Below are positions 18,743-28,884 of a stretch of 64,000 nucleotides of DNA, piece by piece. The notes beneath the pieces were generated by a model. That model did not search any database. It saw only the letters and a program-made list of their open reading frames with translations, and was not told where the DNA came from. The translations under genes were made by a program, and so were the position numbers. The stretch comes from Limisphaera sp. (GTDB taxonomy: Bacteria; Verrucomicrobiota; Verrucomicrobiia; Limisphaerales; Limisphaeraceae): contig JANWVC010000003.1 of NCBI GenBank assembly GCA_025057755.1, forward strand, positions 418,289 to 482,288. The letters run 5' to 3'. How positions within the stretch are numbered: the first letter of the stretch is position 1; every line of letters starts with the position of its first letter.

Positions 18743-20395
18743 TCAATGCGTTGAAGCCGCCGGCTGGCGTACGGCCACTCCGGCGAACACCACGCGCTTC
18801 AACACATGAACCAGTGAGAGGACTTTTTCGCGGGGGCATTCACCCATAAGAGCAATCTGAATCCAGTTTCGCCGCCGCAAATACTCGCTGTTGTAGCTAA
18901 GCAGGAAACCGTTTTCCTCCATGCGCCGGCCCAGCTCAACGGAAGGAAGCTCTCGCGGCAACACGATCGTAACAACCGCCGGCGCGGCCACGGATTCCGG
19001 AGCCAGGACGTGGAAACCAGCCTCACGCAATCGCCGGCGCAGTTCGGCACCCAATTCCGCCACCGTGCTGAAACGTCTTTCCCAATCTACATGCCGTATG
19101 GCCGCGTGCAGGGCGTGCAACAAGTTGGAGCTAAAAGTGAAGGGCACACCCTCCTGAGCGGCGTAGTAACCCAGGTCCAAATACCGTGGCAATCGGTCCG
19201 GGGCCGGCTGGATCGTGTGATGATGGAACACCATGCATAGCCCCGGATAACTACGCAAGCCCTTGCCACTGGCACCGGTTGCTAAATAAATCCCCCGCAA
19301 ATCCACCGGCACTGTGCCTAATGAACTGATGCAGTCCATACAGAGCTTCACGCCAAACTCAGCGGCCAGGGCCTTTAATCCATCCAAATCGTTCAAGACA
19401 CCGGTCGAGGTTTCGCAATGGACCGCCCAAACCCATCGCAGCTCCGGCACACGTTCCATTTGGCGTCGGACCTCACCCAGGTCCAAGGGGGCGCCCCAGG
19501 GAACTTCATGCACTTCGAAATTTAATCCCCAACGACGCGCATGATCGATCAGGCGGGTGCCGAATTCCCCGTTGCTGAGAACCAAGCCTCGGCCTTGCTC
19601 TAACATCAACTGTGCCCCCACAGCATCGTTTGCCAACGTGCCCGATCCCGCCATGAGCTGACAATCAGACGCACCCGTCAATTCACACAGACAGCGGCGC
19701 GTGGCATGAAAGTCGTGCATAAACGCCGGACTTCGATGAGATTCAGGCGATTGCTCGAAAGCTCGTCGAACCTCCCGTCGCACGGCAACCGGGCCTGGCA
19801 GGAAATTCACCGCCGAGGGATGGAACGAACGGGCGGGCGCCTGCCGCAGAAACTCGCGTGCGCGCACTTCAAACGTCTCCAGCGTAATGTACATCGGTTG
19901 GAACTGAGCTTCGCCAGACCCCACCAGTGGCCCGAAGGGGACAAAACCCAAATGTTGGTAAAGTTTCCTTTGACGGGTTGTGCCAGAGATGATGGCCAAA
20001 TCATAACCCTTTTCGATCCCGTGTTGCCACAACAAGGCCAGCAATCCCGCCAGGATCTGGCCCCCGCGTGTGCCTCGGTACTTCTTCTCGATGGCCAGAA
20101 GCCTGACCTCGCAAATGCGCCGTCCTTGCGGCAGATAACTGTCCAAATTCGGAAGCTTTTGATCCAAAGAAAAGGGTCGGTTACCGCGCACCGCGAGCAT
20201 CCCCGCCAACTCTCGCCCGCACAAGCAGATCAAGTAGGTGTTCTCATGATGAAATTTGTCCACGAGCCTCTGAGAAGGCGACCGCTCATGTTGCGGAATC
20301 TCTTCCACAAATGTCTTGTAATTAAGCCTGTGGATGGCCTCAAACTCCCAGTCTTCGGACGCAAACTTGAAGACCAAAGGCTGACGCTCTTCCAT
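18743..20395 (-). CDS. Fusion of an AHL-synthase-like GNAT domain with a class V aminotransferase
   Basis: Two domains share one intact frame. Residues about 1-178 form an acyltransferase of the GNAT fold close to the autoinducer-synthase/FeeM/OlsB group: LNYKTFVEEIPQHE, a VDKFHHENTYLICL strand, ICEVRLLAIEKKYRGTRGG and a C-terminal YQHLGFVPFG. Residues about 195-550 form a fold-type I PLP enzyme of aminotransferase class V: NFLPGPVAVRREVRRAFEQ, LMAGSGTLANDAVGAQLM, the aspartate in LCMDCISSLGTVPVDL, and the Schiff-base lysine (about K378) in ATGASGKGLRSYPG. The frame can also open with GTG at 20401, one base after the stop of the PlsY-like gene; ATG 20395 is used here. Context with an acyltransferase gene suggests acyl-chain and amino-compound chemistry, perhaps N-acylated amino lipids or signals. 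The true substrates are unknown. Confidence 0.85.
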   Translation of the reverse strand: MEERQPLVFKFASEDWEFEAIHRLNYKTFVEEIPQHERSPSQRLVDKFHHENTYLICLCGRELAGMLAVRGNRPFSLDQKLPNLDSYLPQGRRICEVRLLAIEKKYRGTRGGQILAGLLALLWQHGIEKGYDLAIISGTTRQRKLYQHLGFVPFGPLVGSGEAQFQPMYITLETFEVRAREFLRQAPARSFHPSAVNFLPGPVAVRREVRRAFEQSPESHRSPAFMHDFHATRRCLCELTGASDCQLMAGSGTLANDAVGAQLMLEQGRGLVLSNGEFGTRLIDHARRWGLNFEVHEVPWGAPLDLGEVRRQMERVPELRWVWAVHCETSTGVLNDLDGLKALAAEFGVKLCMDCISSLGTVPVDLRGIYLATGASGKGLRSYPGLCMVFHHHTIQPAPDRLPRYLDLGYYAAQEGVPFTFSSNLLHALHAAIRHVDWERRFSTVAELGAELRRRLREAGFHVLAPESVAAPAVVTIVLPRELPSVELGRRMEENGFLLSYNSEYLRRRNWIQIALMGECPREKVLSLVHVLKRVVFAGVAVRQPAASTH

Positions 20396-20402
20396 AAGCA
20401 CC

Positions 20403-21053
20403 TCACGCTTTTTCGGAGTTCATCGCAGGAGGACGTCGCCGGGCACTCAGCGCGGCCCATTCTTCCGCCAAATTGCGCCGATGCGCATATAAAACCAACA
20501 TCGAACAGACGGCCACCACCCCGGACCGATAGCCGCCGTGATCCAAGAACCAAGCGGCAAAAGGGAGGCACGCATAGGCCACCATCCCAGGCAAAATGGT
20601 GCGCCGCAACAAGATCCAGGGCGGCAAGAACAACAGCGCCAGCGCCAAGAGCAACTCCGGCTCAAACATGAGCAGGCTACCCAACGAAGTAGCCACACCT
20701 TTGCCTCCACGGAAACCCAGTTGCGCAGGCCACAGGTGCCCCGCCAAGGCTGCCACCATGGCCAAACCTTCCATTCTGGAATCCCCTGTACACCGTGCTG
20801 CAACCCAGACAGCCAATGCTCCTTTCAACGCGTCCCAAACCAACGTGACCAAAAAGCCCCTGATGCCCAATACACTGCTGACATTCCGTGCACCCGCACT
20901 CCCGCTGCCCACGAAGCGGATGTCGCGACCAGTGGTCCACCGCACCAAATAGTAACCTCCGGCCACACACCCGATGAAGTAAGACCCCAGCACGACCAAA
21001 AAGGCTCGAGCCAGGTCCCCGGGCTCCTGCAGCCACGACTCCAACCAGCTCAT
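20403..21053 (-). CDS. plsY: PlsY-like glycerol-3-phosphate acyltransferase family membrane protein
   Basis: This 216-residue protein has about five hydrophobic segments and the PlsY motifs: LGSYFIGCVAGGYYLVRWTTG and GRDIRFVGSGSAGARNV near the N-terminus, and GHLWPAQLGFRGGKGVATSLG in the middle. PlsY transfers an acyl chain from acyl-phosphate to glycerol-3-phosphate at the cytoplasmic membrane. Motif 1 is atypical: known enzymes have GSGNxGATN followed by an arginine, here GSGSAGARNVSS, so Asn and Thr are replaced and the Arg is lost. The acceptor could therefore differ. It lies directly upstream of the GNAT-aminotransferase fusion with no real gap, so both are made from one message. The ATG at 21053 is chosen; GTG at 21059 is possible. 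Confidence 0.8.
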   Translation of the reverse strand: MSWLESWLQEPGDLARAFLVVLGSYFIGCVAGGYYLVRWTTGRDIRFVGSGSAGARNVSSVLGIRGFLVTLVWDALKGALAVWVAARCTGDSRMEGLAMVAALAGHLWPAQLGFRGGKGVATSLGSLLMFEPELLLALALLFLPPWILLRRTILPGMVAYACLPFAAWFLDHGGYRSGVVAVCSMLVLYAHRRNLAEEWAALSARRRPPAMNSEKA

Positions 21054-21335
21054 AGACACAACCCTGCTGCAATCGCTCCGGACGAAAGCAGCCGGTCACT
21101 CGGAGCCACTCTAGCCGGTTAGCTGCCCTGGTGTGAATCGAAAAATCACCTTGCAGCCAGAGCCAGAAGAATTCGTCGCCGCAGATTATTGGGTCAACTC
21201 CCGGCTAGGAGGCGACCAAGAGAGGCTCTGGTGTCCTCCAATCTGGCCCAGTGATTTATAGTCCTCTACATTGGCCATCATCATGGGCCGCGGAGGCTCG
21301 CCGACTGCATCCAGCTTTGCCAAGACTGATGCGAC

Positions 21336-23537
21336 TCAAGTCCGGGCGGCCGGCCGATCTTTGGTCAAATCCAAAATCCTCTCCAACACGCTATTGGGGA
21401 CCGGCTCAAAACGCAGCGGTTCCATGGAATAGGAAGCCCGGCCCTTGGAAAGGGACCGTATGGCCGTGGCATATCCGAACATCTCAGCAAGAGGAACCTC
21501 GGCAGAGATCACCATGGCAGTATCCTTAGCTTCGATGCCGGTGATCCTTCCGCGGCGTCGGTTTAAATCCCCCATGATGTCACCCTGGTATTCATCAGGG
21601 GTCGTTACCTCCACCTTCATCACCGGCTCTAAGATAATCACATGAGATTTCTTGCAGGCATCCTTAAGGGCAAAGATGCCGGCCATTTTGAACGCCAGTT
21701 CGCTTGAGTCCACTTCATGGAAAGATCCATCCACGATGTTGATCTTGAGATCTACCAACGGATACCCGGCCAGGACACCACCCTGGATTCCTTCGTGCAG
21801 TCCATCGATCACTGCAGGGATGTACTCTTTTGGAATGACCCCTCCGACAATTTTGTTCTCGATCTCAATGCCTTTGCCTCGTTCGTTGGGCGCCACCTCG
21901 ATGATGACATGCCCATACTGGCCCCGACCACCTGTTTGTCGGATGAATTTGCCTTCGCCCATGGCCGGTTGGGTGATCGTCTCACGGTAAGCAATCTGCG
22001 GTGCTCCTGCGGTGGCTTCCACTTTGAACTCGCGGAAGAGCCGGTCACGGATGATTTCCAGGTGAAGCTCGCCCATGCCAGCAATGATGAGCTGGCCGGT
22101 TTCCTCATTGGTAAACACACGGAAGGTCGGATCTTCCTCGGCCAGACGCTGGAGTCCCTCGCTCAAACGATCGCGATCCCCTTTGGTCTTCGGCTCAATG
22201 GCCATGCTAATGACCGGTTCCGGGAACGTGGGCGGCTCCAAGATCACCTCAAATTTTTCATCGCACAGGGTGTCGCCCGTGGTGATGTTTCGCAAACCCA
22301 CCAGGGCCGCGATATCGCCGGCGAACACGCGTTCGACGTCCATGCGTTTGTCAGCCTGCACCATCATGACGCGGCTGACGCGTTCGCGCTTCCCGGTGCG
22401 TGGGTTGTAGATCACGTCGCCCTTTTTCAGTTGGCCGCTGTAAACGCGGAAAAACACGAGCTTTCCTACGTATGGATCACTCCACAGCTTGAAAGCCAGG
22501 GAGCAAAACGGCGCGAAGTCGGACGCGGGCACCTCCACACGCTCTTCCGTGCCCGGTTTCCATCCCACAGCCGGCGGGATGTCCAAGGGCGAGGGCAAAT
22601 AATCCACCACTGCGTCAATCAAGGGCTGCACGCCGCGTTTGCGAAAGGCTGACCCTGCCAACACAGGCACAAACTCAAGAGCGCAAGTGAGTCGACGAAT
22701 GGCCTTCTTGAGCGCGACTGGAGAAACTGGCTGATCTTCGATCACAAGGGCTGCTATTTCATCATCCTTGTTGGCGACCGCCTCAATCAAATCAGTCAAA
22801 GCTTTCCGGGCGCGGTCGCGTTCGGCAGCCGGAACGTCCGTGATTTCAAACTTCAACCCGAACTCATCGTCCGGATCGTAAAGCAGCGCCTTTTGATTGA
22901 TGACGTCAATCACTCCGCGGAACTGGTCTTCCCGACCCAACGGCAGAACCACCGGCCAGGCATACGCCCCCAGTTTGCGGCGCATTTCTTCCACGGCCTT
23001 TTCAAAATCCGCACCCACGCGATCCATCTTGTTGACAAAGGCAATGCGTGGCACACGGTACTTGGTGGCCTGTCGCCAGACGGTTTCAGATTGAGGCTGC
23101 ACGCCGGCCACGCCGCAAAAGACTGCAATCGCCCCGTCCAACACCCGCATGGACCGCTCCACTTCGGCCGTGAAGTCCACGTGGCCCGGCGTGTCGATGA
23201 TGTTGATGCGGTGTCCGACACCGGTAAACAGTTTTACCAAGCCATCTTCCTTGGGTGTCCAATAACAAGTCGTGGCTGCAGAGGTGATGGTGATGCCTCG
23301 TTCCCGTTCCTGCTCCATCCAGTCGGTCACGGTATTGCCATCGTCCACGTCTCCCATCCTGTGGATGAGACCCGTGTAGAAAAGAATCCGTTCGGTGGTG
23401 GTGGTTTTTCCCGCGTCGATATGCGCGGCAATTCCGATGTTGCGTGTCCGCTCCATCGGGTAGGGACGCTCCGGCGCATTGAGCCGGAGCTGGGATACGG
23501 CAGACTTATCCTTTTCCACAGTCGGTTGCATGGACAT
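21336..23537 (-). CDS. fusA: Elongation factor G
   Basis: This 733-residue translational GTPase moves tRNA and mRNA through the ribosome after peptide transfer. The G domain has [14 protein letters not shown] (P-loop), [19 protein letters not shown] and NKMD. Domain IV contains [13 protein letters not shown] and the C-terminal domain ends [33 protein letters not shown], the standard EF-G finish. The start was set at ATG 23537 ([11 protein letters not shown]), with ATG 23531 as an alternative; the longer frame to 23675 would overlap rpsG. The conserved [15 protein letters not shown] begins about residue 28, so a short N-terminal extension is present. It is the last gene of the minus-strand ribosomal block, separated from rpsG by a strong hairpin. 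Confidence 0.97.
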   Translation of the reverse strand: MSMQPTVEKDKSAVSQLRLNAPERPYPMERTRNIGIAAHIDAGKTTTTERILFYTGLIHRMGDVDDGNTVTDWMEQERERGITITSAATTCYWTPKEDGLVKLFTGVGHRINIIDTPGHVDFTAEVERSMRVLDGAIAVFCGVAGVQPQSETVWRQATKYRVPRIAFVNKMDRVGADFEKAVEEMRRKLGAYAWPVVLPLGREDQFRGVIDVINQKALLYDPDDEFGLKFEITDVPAAERDRARKALTDLIEAVANKDDEIAALVIEDQPVSPVALKKAIRRLTCALEFVPVLAGSAFRKRGVQPLIDAVVDYLPSPLDIPPAVGWKPGTEERVEVPASDFAPFCSLAFKLWSDPYVGKLVFFRVYSGQLKKGDVIYNPRTGKRERVSRVMMVQADKRMDVERVFAGDIAALVGLRNITTGDTLCDEKFEVILEPPTFPEPVISMAIEPKTKGDRDRLSEGLQRLAEEDPTFRVFTNEETGQLIIAGMGELHLEIIRDRLFREFKVEATAGAPQIAYRETITQPAMGEGKFIRQTGGRGQYGHVIIEVAPNERGKGIEIENKIVGGVIPKEYIPAVIDGLHEGIQGGVLAGYPLVDLKINIVDGSFHEVDSSELAFKMAGIFALKDACKKSHVIILEPVMKVEVTTPDEYQGDIMGDLNRRRGRITGIEAKDTAMVISAEVPLAEMFGYATAIRSLSKGRASYSMEPLRFEPVPNSVLERILDLTKDRPAART

Positions 23538-23547
23538 AAGTATCAAC

Positions 23548-23584
23548 AAAAACGCCCCGGCACGCCGGTCACGGCAACGGGGCG
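23548..23584 (-). terminator. T-tailed hairpin between rpsG and fusA
   Basis: On the minus strand a 7-bp GC stem (CGCCCCG at 23584-23578 with CGGGGCG at 23559-23553, loop of 18 bases) is followed at once by five T residues (23552-23548). This has the form of an intrinsic terminator or attenuator and would lower fusA transcription relative to the genes upstream. It lies only about 11 bases before the fusA ATG, so it might alternatively affect fusA translation. Confidence 0.6.
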
Positions 23585-23601
23585 AGGTTTCAGAACAAGA
23601 G

Positions 23602-24075
23602 TTACCAGCGGAAGTGCGCGAACGCTTTATTGGCTTGGGCCATTTTGTGGACCTCGTCGCGCTTGCGGATTGCACTGCCCTGCCCCTGATAAGCGTCCAG
23701 GATCTCAGCGGCCAGGGCTTCCTTCATCGGGACGCCCTTGCGGGCGTCGGCAAAGCTCACGATCCAGCGCAACGCCAGGGACAATTGCCGATCCGGGGGC
23801 ACTTCCATGGGCACCTGATACGTGGCGCCCCCCACACGCCGTGCCTTGGTCTCGATGCGCGGCTTGGCATTTTCAACAGCTCGCTGAAGCACGTCCAACG
23901 GATTGGATCCGCCTGTTTTCTCAGCCACCTTGTCCAGGGCTGCATAAACGATGCGCAACGCAAGACTTTTTTTGCCTCGGCGCATCACTGTGTTGACCAG
24001 CCGCATGACAAGCGGGCTGTTGTACCGCGGATCCGGTGGAATGGGACGTTTGATGGCTCGACGACGTCGCGACAT
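23602..24075 (-). CDS. rpsG: 30S ribosomal protein S7
   Basis: This 157-residue protein begins [20 protein letters not shown] and contains [51 protein letters not shown] and [12 protein letters not shown], all S7 signatures. S7 nucleates assembly of the 30S head and contacts 16S rRNA at the mRNA exit. Length is normal. It follows rpsL on the minus strand with a 43-base gap, the conserved str-operon order. Confidence 0.97.
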   Translation of the reverse strand: MSRRRRAIKRPIPPDPRYNSPLVMRLVNTVMRRGKKSLALRIVYAALDKVAEKTGGSNPLDVLQRAVENAKPRIETKARRVGGATYQVPMEVPPDRQLSLALRWIVSFADARKGVPMKEALAAEILDAYQGQGSAIRKRDEVHKMAQANKAFAHFRW

Positions 24076-24118
24076 GGAAATCTCTCTCGTCTGAAGGTTT
24101 TGGGATGATGCTGACAGC

Positions 24119-24520
24119 TTATCCAGCAGCAGCAGCCGGTTTGGACCCGCTCTTGGGGCGTTTCACGCCATATTTGGACCGGCTGACGCGCCGCTTTTCG
24201 ACGCCCGCCGCGTCCAAAACACCCCGTACAATGTGGTACCGAACACCCGGCAGGTCTTTGACACGACCTCCTCGTACCAAGACGATGGAGTGTTCCTGCA
24301 AATTATGTCCCTCGTCCGGGATGTAGGCAATGACCTCGTACCCGTTGGTCAGCCGCACCTTGGCCACTTTGCGCATCGCTGAGTTGGGCTTCTTGGGCGT
24401 GCGGGTCATGACCTGGATGCAAACTCCGCGCCGAAAAGGGGCCCCCTGTAAGGCAGGGGCCTTGCTTTTGGCCTTCAGCCGCTTGCGACCCTTTCGAACC
24501 AGTTGATTAATCGTCGGCAT
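24119..24520 (-). CDS. rpsL: 30S ribosomal protein S12
   Basis: This 133-residue protein starts [20 protein letters not shown] and contains [60 protein letters not shown] and [11 protein letters not shown]12 sits at the decoding centre. The lysines in TPKKPNSA and in GRVKDLPG, where streptomycin-resistance changes occur in other bacteria, are the sensitive type. The C-terminus is drawn out ([11 protein letters not shown]). The start is ATG 24520; the frame stays open to 24610 but similarity begins at this Met. Confidence 0.97.
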   Translation of the reverse strand: MPTINQLVRKGRKRLKAKSKAPALQGAPFRRGVCIQVMTRTPKKPNSAMRKVAKVRLTNGYEVIAYIPDEGHNLQEHSIVLVRGGRVKDLPGVRYHIVRGVLDAAGVEKRRVSRSKYGVKRPKSGSKPAAAAG

Positions 24521-24613
24521 GTGTCTTGATCTTCGTGACTCGGGCCTTATCCGCTGGAGGGTCGAAGCCCGAGGGACGCTTACCCTACTGAAGCAATTGT
24601 TGCATGACAATCC

Positions 24614-27600
24614 CTAATTTCCCCCTTGTCCATCGTCGCCATCGGCAGGAGCCGGGGCGCCGGTTGAGGATCCCCCTCCACCGGGTTGGCCCAAGAGGGC
24701 TTCCTCGAGCGCGTTGGGCTGGGTTTCCGGGGATGGTGCTTCTTCGACCGTTTCCACCGCTGGCCGAACCCGCGCTTTGCGGTACCGTTCAAAGCCTGTA
24801 CCGGCCGGGATGATGTGTCCCATGATAACGTTTTCCTTGAAGCCTCGAAGGTAGTCCACCTTCGAGCGTGTGGCGGCATCCGTCAAGACGCGGGTAGTGT
24901 CCTGGAAGGAAGCTGCGCTGAGGAAACTCTCGGTCTCCAACGAGGCCTTCGTAATCCCGAGCAACACCGGCTCGGCTTGGGCTGGATTGCCGCCCATTTT
25001 CTCGACCCTTGCGTTTTCTTCCTCAAACTCGATCCGGTCCACCTGCTCGCCCCAGAGGAACTGCGTGTCGCCCGGCTCAGTGATACGGACCTTGCGGAGC
25101 ATTTGGCGCACGATGATCTCGATGTGCTTGTCATTGATGGTCACACCCTGGAGCCGATAGACCTCCTGCACCTCATTGACCAGGTGCTCCTGCAGTTCCT
25201 GTGCGCCGCATACCTCGAGGATCTCATGCGGATCCAAGGGACCCTCGGTCAACTGTTGGCCCTTCTTCACCATGTCGCCCTTGAACACGATGATGTGCTT
25301 GCCAATCGGAATGAGGTGTTCCTCGGTTAATCCCGTCTTGGGATCGCGAATGATGATGCACCGCTTACCGCGGACGCTGGGGCCGAAGTCCACGATGCCA
25401 TCGATCTTAGAAATCTCGGCGGCATCCTTGGGCCGGCGCGCTTCAAATAACTCGGCCACGCGTGGCAAGCCACCGGTGATGTCCTTGGTCTTCGCCTGCT
25501 TGCGTGGCGTCTTGGCCAACAACGATCCCGCCACGATTTCGTCGCCTTCTTCCACCACGATATGGGCGTCGGCCGGGATGCCATAACTGGCCACAGGCTC
25601 GCCCTTTTCGTCCAACACGATGATCTGCGGGTGAAGATCCTCCTTGTGTTCAATGATGACCATGGCCTCCTGGCCCGTGGTTTCATCCACCTCGTACTTC
25701 ATGGTCACCCCTTCGATGATATCGTGGAATTTCACCCGCCCGGCCTTTTCCGACAGAATCGGCACGTTGTGCGGGTCCCACTGGGCCAGGGTCTCGCCCT
25801 TCCGCACGCGACCACCGGGCGGCACCATGATGACCGCACCGATCACGATCGAGTGCGTTTCCAATTCACGCCCGGCCTCGTCCACAACGCTAATGGAGCC
25901 GTTTTTGTTCAAGACAATGTTGTTGCCATCTTGAAGGGTGACGTACCGCAACTCGTGGTATTGCACCACTCCGTCCGACTTGGCCTTGATAATCGGCTGC
26001 TTGAACGTCCCGGCCGCCACACCCCCGATGTGGAAGGTCCGCATCGTGAGCTGGGTGCCCGGCTCGCCGATGGACTGCGCTGCGATGATACCAACGGCCT
26101 CGCCCAGGCCCACCATGCGTCCCGTGGCAAGATTCCGACCATAGCAGAGCTGACACAGACCCCGTTTGGTTTCGCAAGTCAGGGGCGATCGGATCTTCAC
26201 CCTTTCGATCCCCGCCTGTTCAATCAGCCGAGCCCGGTCTTCGTCGATTTCTTCGTTGGCCCGAACCAGGAAGCTTTTGGGATTGTGGGGATCTGGAATG
26301 TCTTCGCACGCCACGCGGCCGACAATGCGCTCCGACAACTTGACCACCTCGTCCTCACCTTCGTAGATGGCTTGCACCCAAATGCCGTTCGTGGTGCCAC
26401 AATCCGATTCGCGTACAATGACGTCCTGCGCCACGTCTACCAACTTGCGTGTCAGATAACCAGAGTCGGCCGTCTTGAGCGCCGTGTCGGCCAGGCCTTT
26501 CCGAGCCCCGTGTGTGGAAATGAAGTATTCCAACACGGTCAGACCCTCACGGAAGTTCGACAAAATGGGTTTTTCGATGATATCGCCACTGGGTTTGGCC
26601 ATCAACCCGCGCAGGCCGGCCAACTGTCGGACCTGCTGGCGATTTCCGCGGGCACCAGAGTCCATCATCAACCAAATGGGGTTGTACTCCCGCTTGCCTT
26701 GGTTGGCTTCCAAGGTCTTCATCAGGGCCGCTGAAATCTCGTCAGTGGCATGCGTCCAAATGTCCACAATCTTGTTGTAACGTTCTCCCGACGTGATGAT
26801 CCCGCGCCGGTGTTGCTTCTCTACCTCGCGAATCTGACGTAGGGCCTCCTCGATCTGGTGTTGCTTTTCTTTGGGAACGATCATGTCGTCGATGCCGATC
26901 GACACACCTGCGCGGGTGGCCTCGCGGAAGCCCAGCTCCTTAAGTTTGTCCAGGGCCACAATGGTCTTCTCGTGGCCACAAACCTTGTAGCAGTTCCAAA
27001 TAATGTCCCCCAATTCGTTCTTGCCGGCCACCTTGTTGAAAAAGCCCAATTCCTCAGGCCACACCTCGCTAAAAATGACCCGCCCCACGGTGGTTTCAAT
27101 GATCTTTTTGTCGGGCTCGCCGTACACCGTCTGACGACCGTAGTCAGGATTGGCCAACCGAATCCGGTCGTGTGTGCGAATGTCTCCTTCGGCATGGGCA
27201 AAGAGAACCTCATCTTTCGAGCCGAACAATAAAAGCCGCTGGTTTGGCTTGCGCGGCGTACGCGGTTCGGCCGTCAGGTAATAGCATCCCAGCGTGATGT
27301 CCTGCGTAGGGGTGATGATCGGTTTGCCGCTGGAGGGGCTGAAAATGTTGAGTGGGGACATCATTAACAGGCGTGCCTCCAACTGCGCCTCAATCGACAA
27401 TGGCACATGCACCGCCATCTGGTCGCCGTCGAAGTCGGCGTTGTAGGCGGTGCAAACCAGCGGGTGGATACGAATGGCCTCGCCCTCGATCAAGACCGGT
27501 TCAAACGCCTGGATGGACAGCCGGTGCAACGTGGGTGCACGGTTCAACAGCACAGGATGGCCCTTGGTAACCTCTTCGAGAATGTCCCAAACTTCCTTAG

Positions 27601-28828
27601 TTTGACGTTCGATCAGCTTCTTGGCGGAACGAACCGTGTGCACGTAACCGAGCTCCTTGAGCCGGCGAATGATGAACGGCTCAAAGAGCACCAAGGCCAT
27701 TTTCTTGGGTAATCCGCATTGATGAAGCTTGAGCTCCGGGCCGATCACAATCACGGATCGGCCCGAGTAGTCCACCCGTTTCCCCAAGAGGTTCTGGCGG
27801 AAACGGCCGCTCTTGCCCTTGAGCATGTCCGAAAGAGACTTAAGGGGTCGGTTCCCAGCACCGGTCACAGGTCGGCCGTGTCGACCGTTGTCAAACAAGG
27901 CGTCCACCGCCTCCTGCAACATCCGCTTCTCGTTACGAATAATGACCTCGGGCGTCTTGAGTTGCAGCAGGTTCTTGAGCCGATTGTTGCGGTTGATTAC
28001 CCGACGATACAAATCGTTCAAATCAGACGTGGCAAAACGGCCACCCTCGAGTGGCACCAAGGGACGCAAATCCGGAGGCAAGACCGGCAGGACAGTCAGC
28101 ACCATCCATTCCGGTTTCACGTTGGCCTGCACAAAGGCCTGCAGCAACTTGATCCGTTTGGCGAGCTTCTTGCGCGTTTGCTTGCTACGGGTCTCATTCA
28201 TCGTCTGCTGCAGCTCCTCGATGAGCTTGGGCAGATTAACCCGTGCCAGAGCATCCCGCACTGCCTCGGCCCCCATCTTGGCCACAAAGGCGTCTGCCCC
28301 GTATGTTTCCTTGGCCTCGCGGAGCTCCTGTTCGGTCAAGAGCTGATTCGGTTTCAGCGGCGTCTGCCCCGGGTCCACTACGAGGTAATCCTCATAATAG
28401 ATCACCCGCTCCAAGTCCCGGGCCGTCATGTCCAACACCAACCCGATGCGGGACGGCATGCATTTGAAAAACCAGATGTGACATACCGGCACGGCCAGTT
28501 CGATGTGGCCCATGCGCTCCCGTCGTACCCGGGCCAAGGTGACCTCGACACCGCAACGGTCGCAGACCACGCCCCGGTGTTTAATGCGTTTGTACTTGCC
28601 GCAGGAGCATTCCCAGTCCTTAACCGGACCAAAGATCCGCTCACAAAACAAACCGCCCTTCTCCGGCTTGAATGTCCGGTAGTTGATCGTTTCCGGGTTC
28701 TTGACCTCGCCCTTGGACCACGAACGAATGGTCTCAGGTGAGGCGATGGAAATGGCCACGTATTCGACCTGGTTCACGCGGTCCAGGCCGAGCAATTCAC
28801 GCGCGCTTTCTTTGCTGGTGCTGATCAT
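24614..28828 (-). CDS. rpoC: DNA-directed RNA polymerase subunit beta-prime
   Basis: This 1404-residue subunit forms the clamp and catalytic centre of RNA polymerase. The N-terminal zinc ribbon reads [20 protein letters not shown], the magnesium-binding catalytic loop is [12 protein letters not shown], and the second zinc site is [13 protein letters not shown]. The trigger-loop and bridge-helix region ([40 protein letters not shown]) is intact. The C-terminus after [14 protein letters not shown] is a Pro/Gly/Ala-rich, acidic low-complexity tail of about 50 residues (ending GDDGQGGN). ATG 28828 is preferred; a TTG at 28837 would add three residues. It follows rpoB by 56 bases. Confidence 0.98.
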   Translation of the reverse strand: MISTSKESARELLGLDRVNQVEYVAISIASPETIRSWSKGEVKNPETINYRTFKPEKGGLFCERIFGPVKDWECSCGKYKRIKHRGVVCDRCGVEVTLARVRRERMGHIELAVPVCHIWFFKCMPSRIGLVLDMTARDLERVIYYEDYLVVDPGQTPLKPNQLLTEQELREAKETYGADAFVAKMGAEAVRDALARVNLPKLIEELQQTMNETRSKQTRKKLAKRIKLLQAFVQANVKPEWMVLTVLPVLPPDLRPLVPLEGGRFATSDLNDLYRRVINRNNRLKNLLQLKTPEVIIRNEKRMLQEAVDALFDNGRHGRPVTGAGNRPLKSLSDMLKGKSGRFRQNLLGKRVDYSGRSVIVIGPELKLHQCGLPKKMALVLFEPFIIRRLKELGYVHTVRSAKKLIERQTKEVWDILEEVTKGHPVLLNRAPTLHRLSIQAFEPVLIEGEAIRIHPLVCTAYNADFDGDQMAVHVPLSIEAQLEARLLMMSPLNIFSPSSGKPIITPTQDITLGCYYLTAEPRTPRKPNQRLLLFGSKDEVLFAHAEGDIRTHDRIRLANPDYGRQTVYGEPDKKIIETTVGRVIFSEVWPEELGFFNKVAGKNELGDIIWNCYKVCGHEKTIVALDKLKELGFREATRAGVSIGIDDMIVPKEKQHQIEEALRQIREVEKQHRRGIITSGERYNKIVDIWTHATDEISAALMKTLEANQGKREYNPIWLMMDSGARGNRQQVRQLAGLRGLMAKPSGDIIEKPILSNFREGLTVLEYFISTHGARKGLADTALKTADSGYLTRKLVDVAQDVIVRESDCGTTNGIWVQAIYEGEDEVVKLSERIVGRVACEDIPDPHNPKSFLVRANEEIDEDRARLIEQAGIERVKIRSPLTCETKRGLCQLCYGRNLATGRMVGLGEAVGIIAAQSIGEPGTQLTMRTFHIGGVAAGTFKQPIIKAKSDGVVQYHELRYVTLQDGNNIVLNKNGSISVVDEAGRELETHSIVIGAVIMVPPGGRVRKGETLAQWDPHNVPILSEKAGRVKFHDIIEGVTMKYEVDETTGQEAMVIIEHKEDLHPQIIVLDEKGEPVASYGIPADAHIVVEEGDEIVAGSLLAKTPRKQAKTKDITGGLPRVAELFEARRPKDAAEISKIDGIVDFGPSVRGKRCIIIRDPKTGLTEEHLIPIGKHIIVFKGDMVKKGQQLTEGPLDPHEILEVCGAQELQEHLVNEVQEVYRLQGVTINDKHIEIIVRQMLRKVRITEPGDTQFLWGEQVDRIEFEEENARVEKMGGNPAQAEPVLLGITKASLETESFLSAASFQDTTRVLTDAATRSKVDYLRGFKENVIMGHIIPAGTGFERYRKARVRPAVETVEEAPSPETQPNALEEALLGQPGGGGSSTGAPAPADGDDGQGGN

Positions 28829-28884
28829 AGGTTGCAACGTGCGCTATCAAAGCTGCTAACGAACGCTCGCCAAATAAATGGAAT

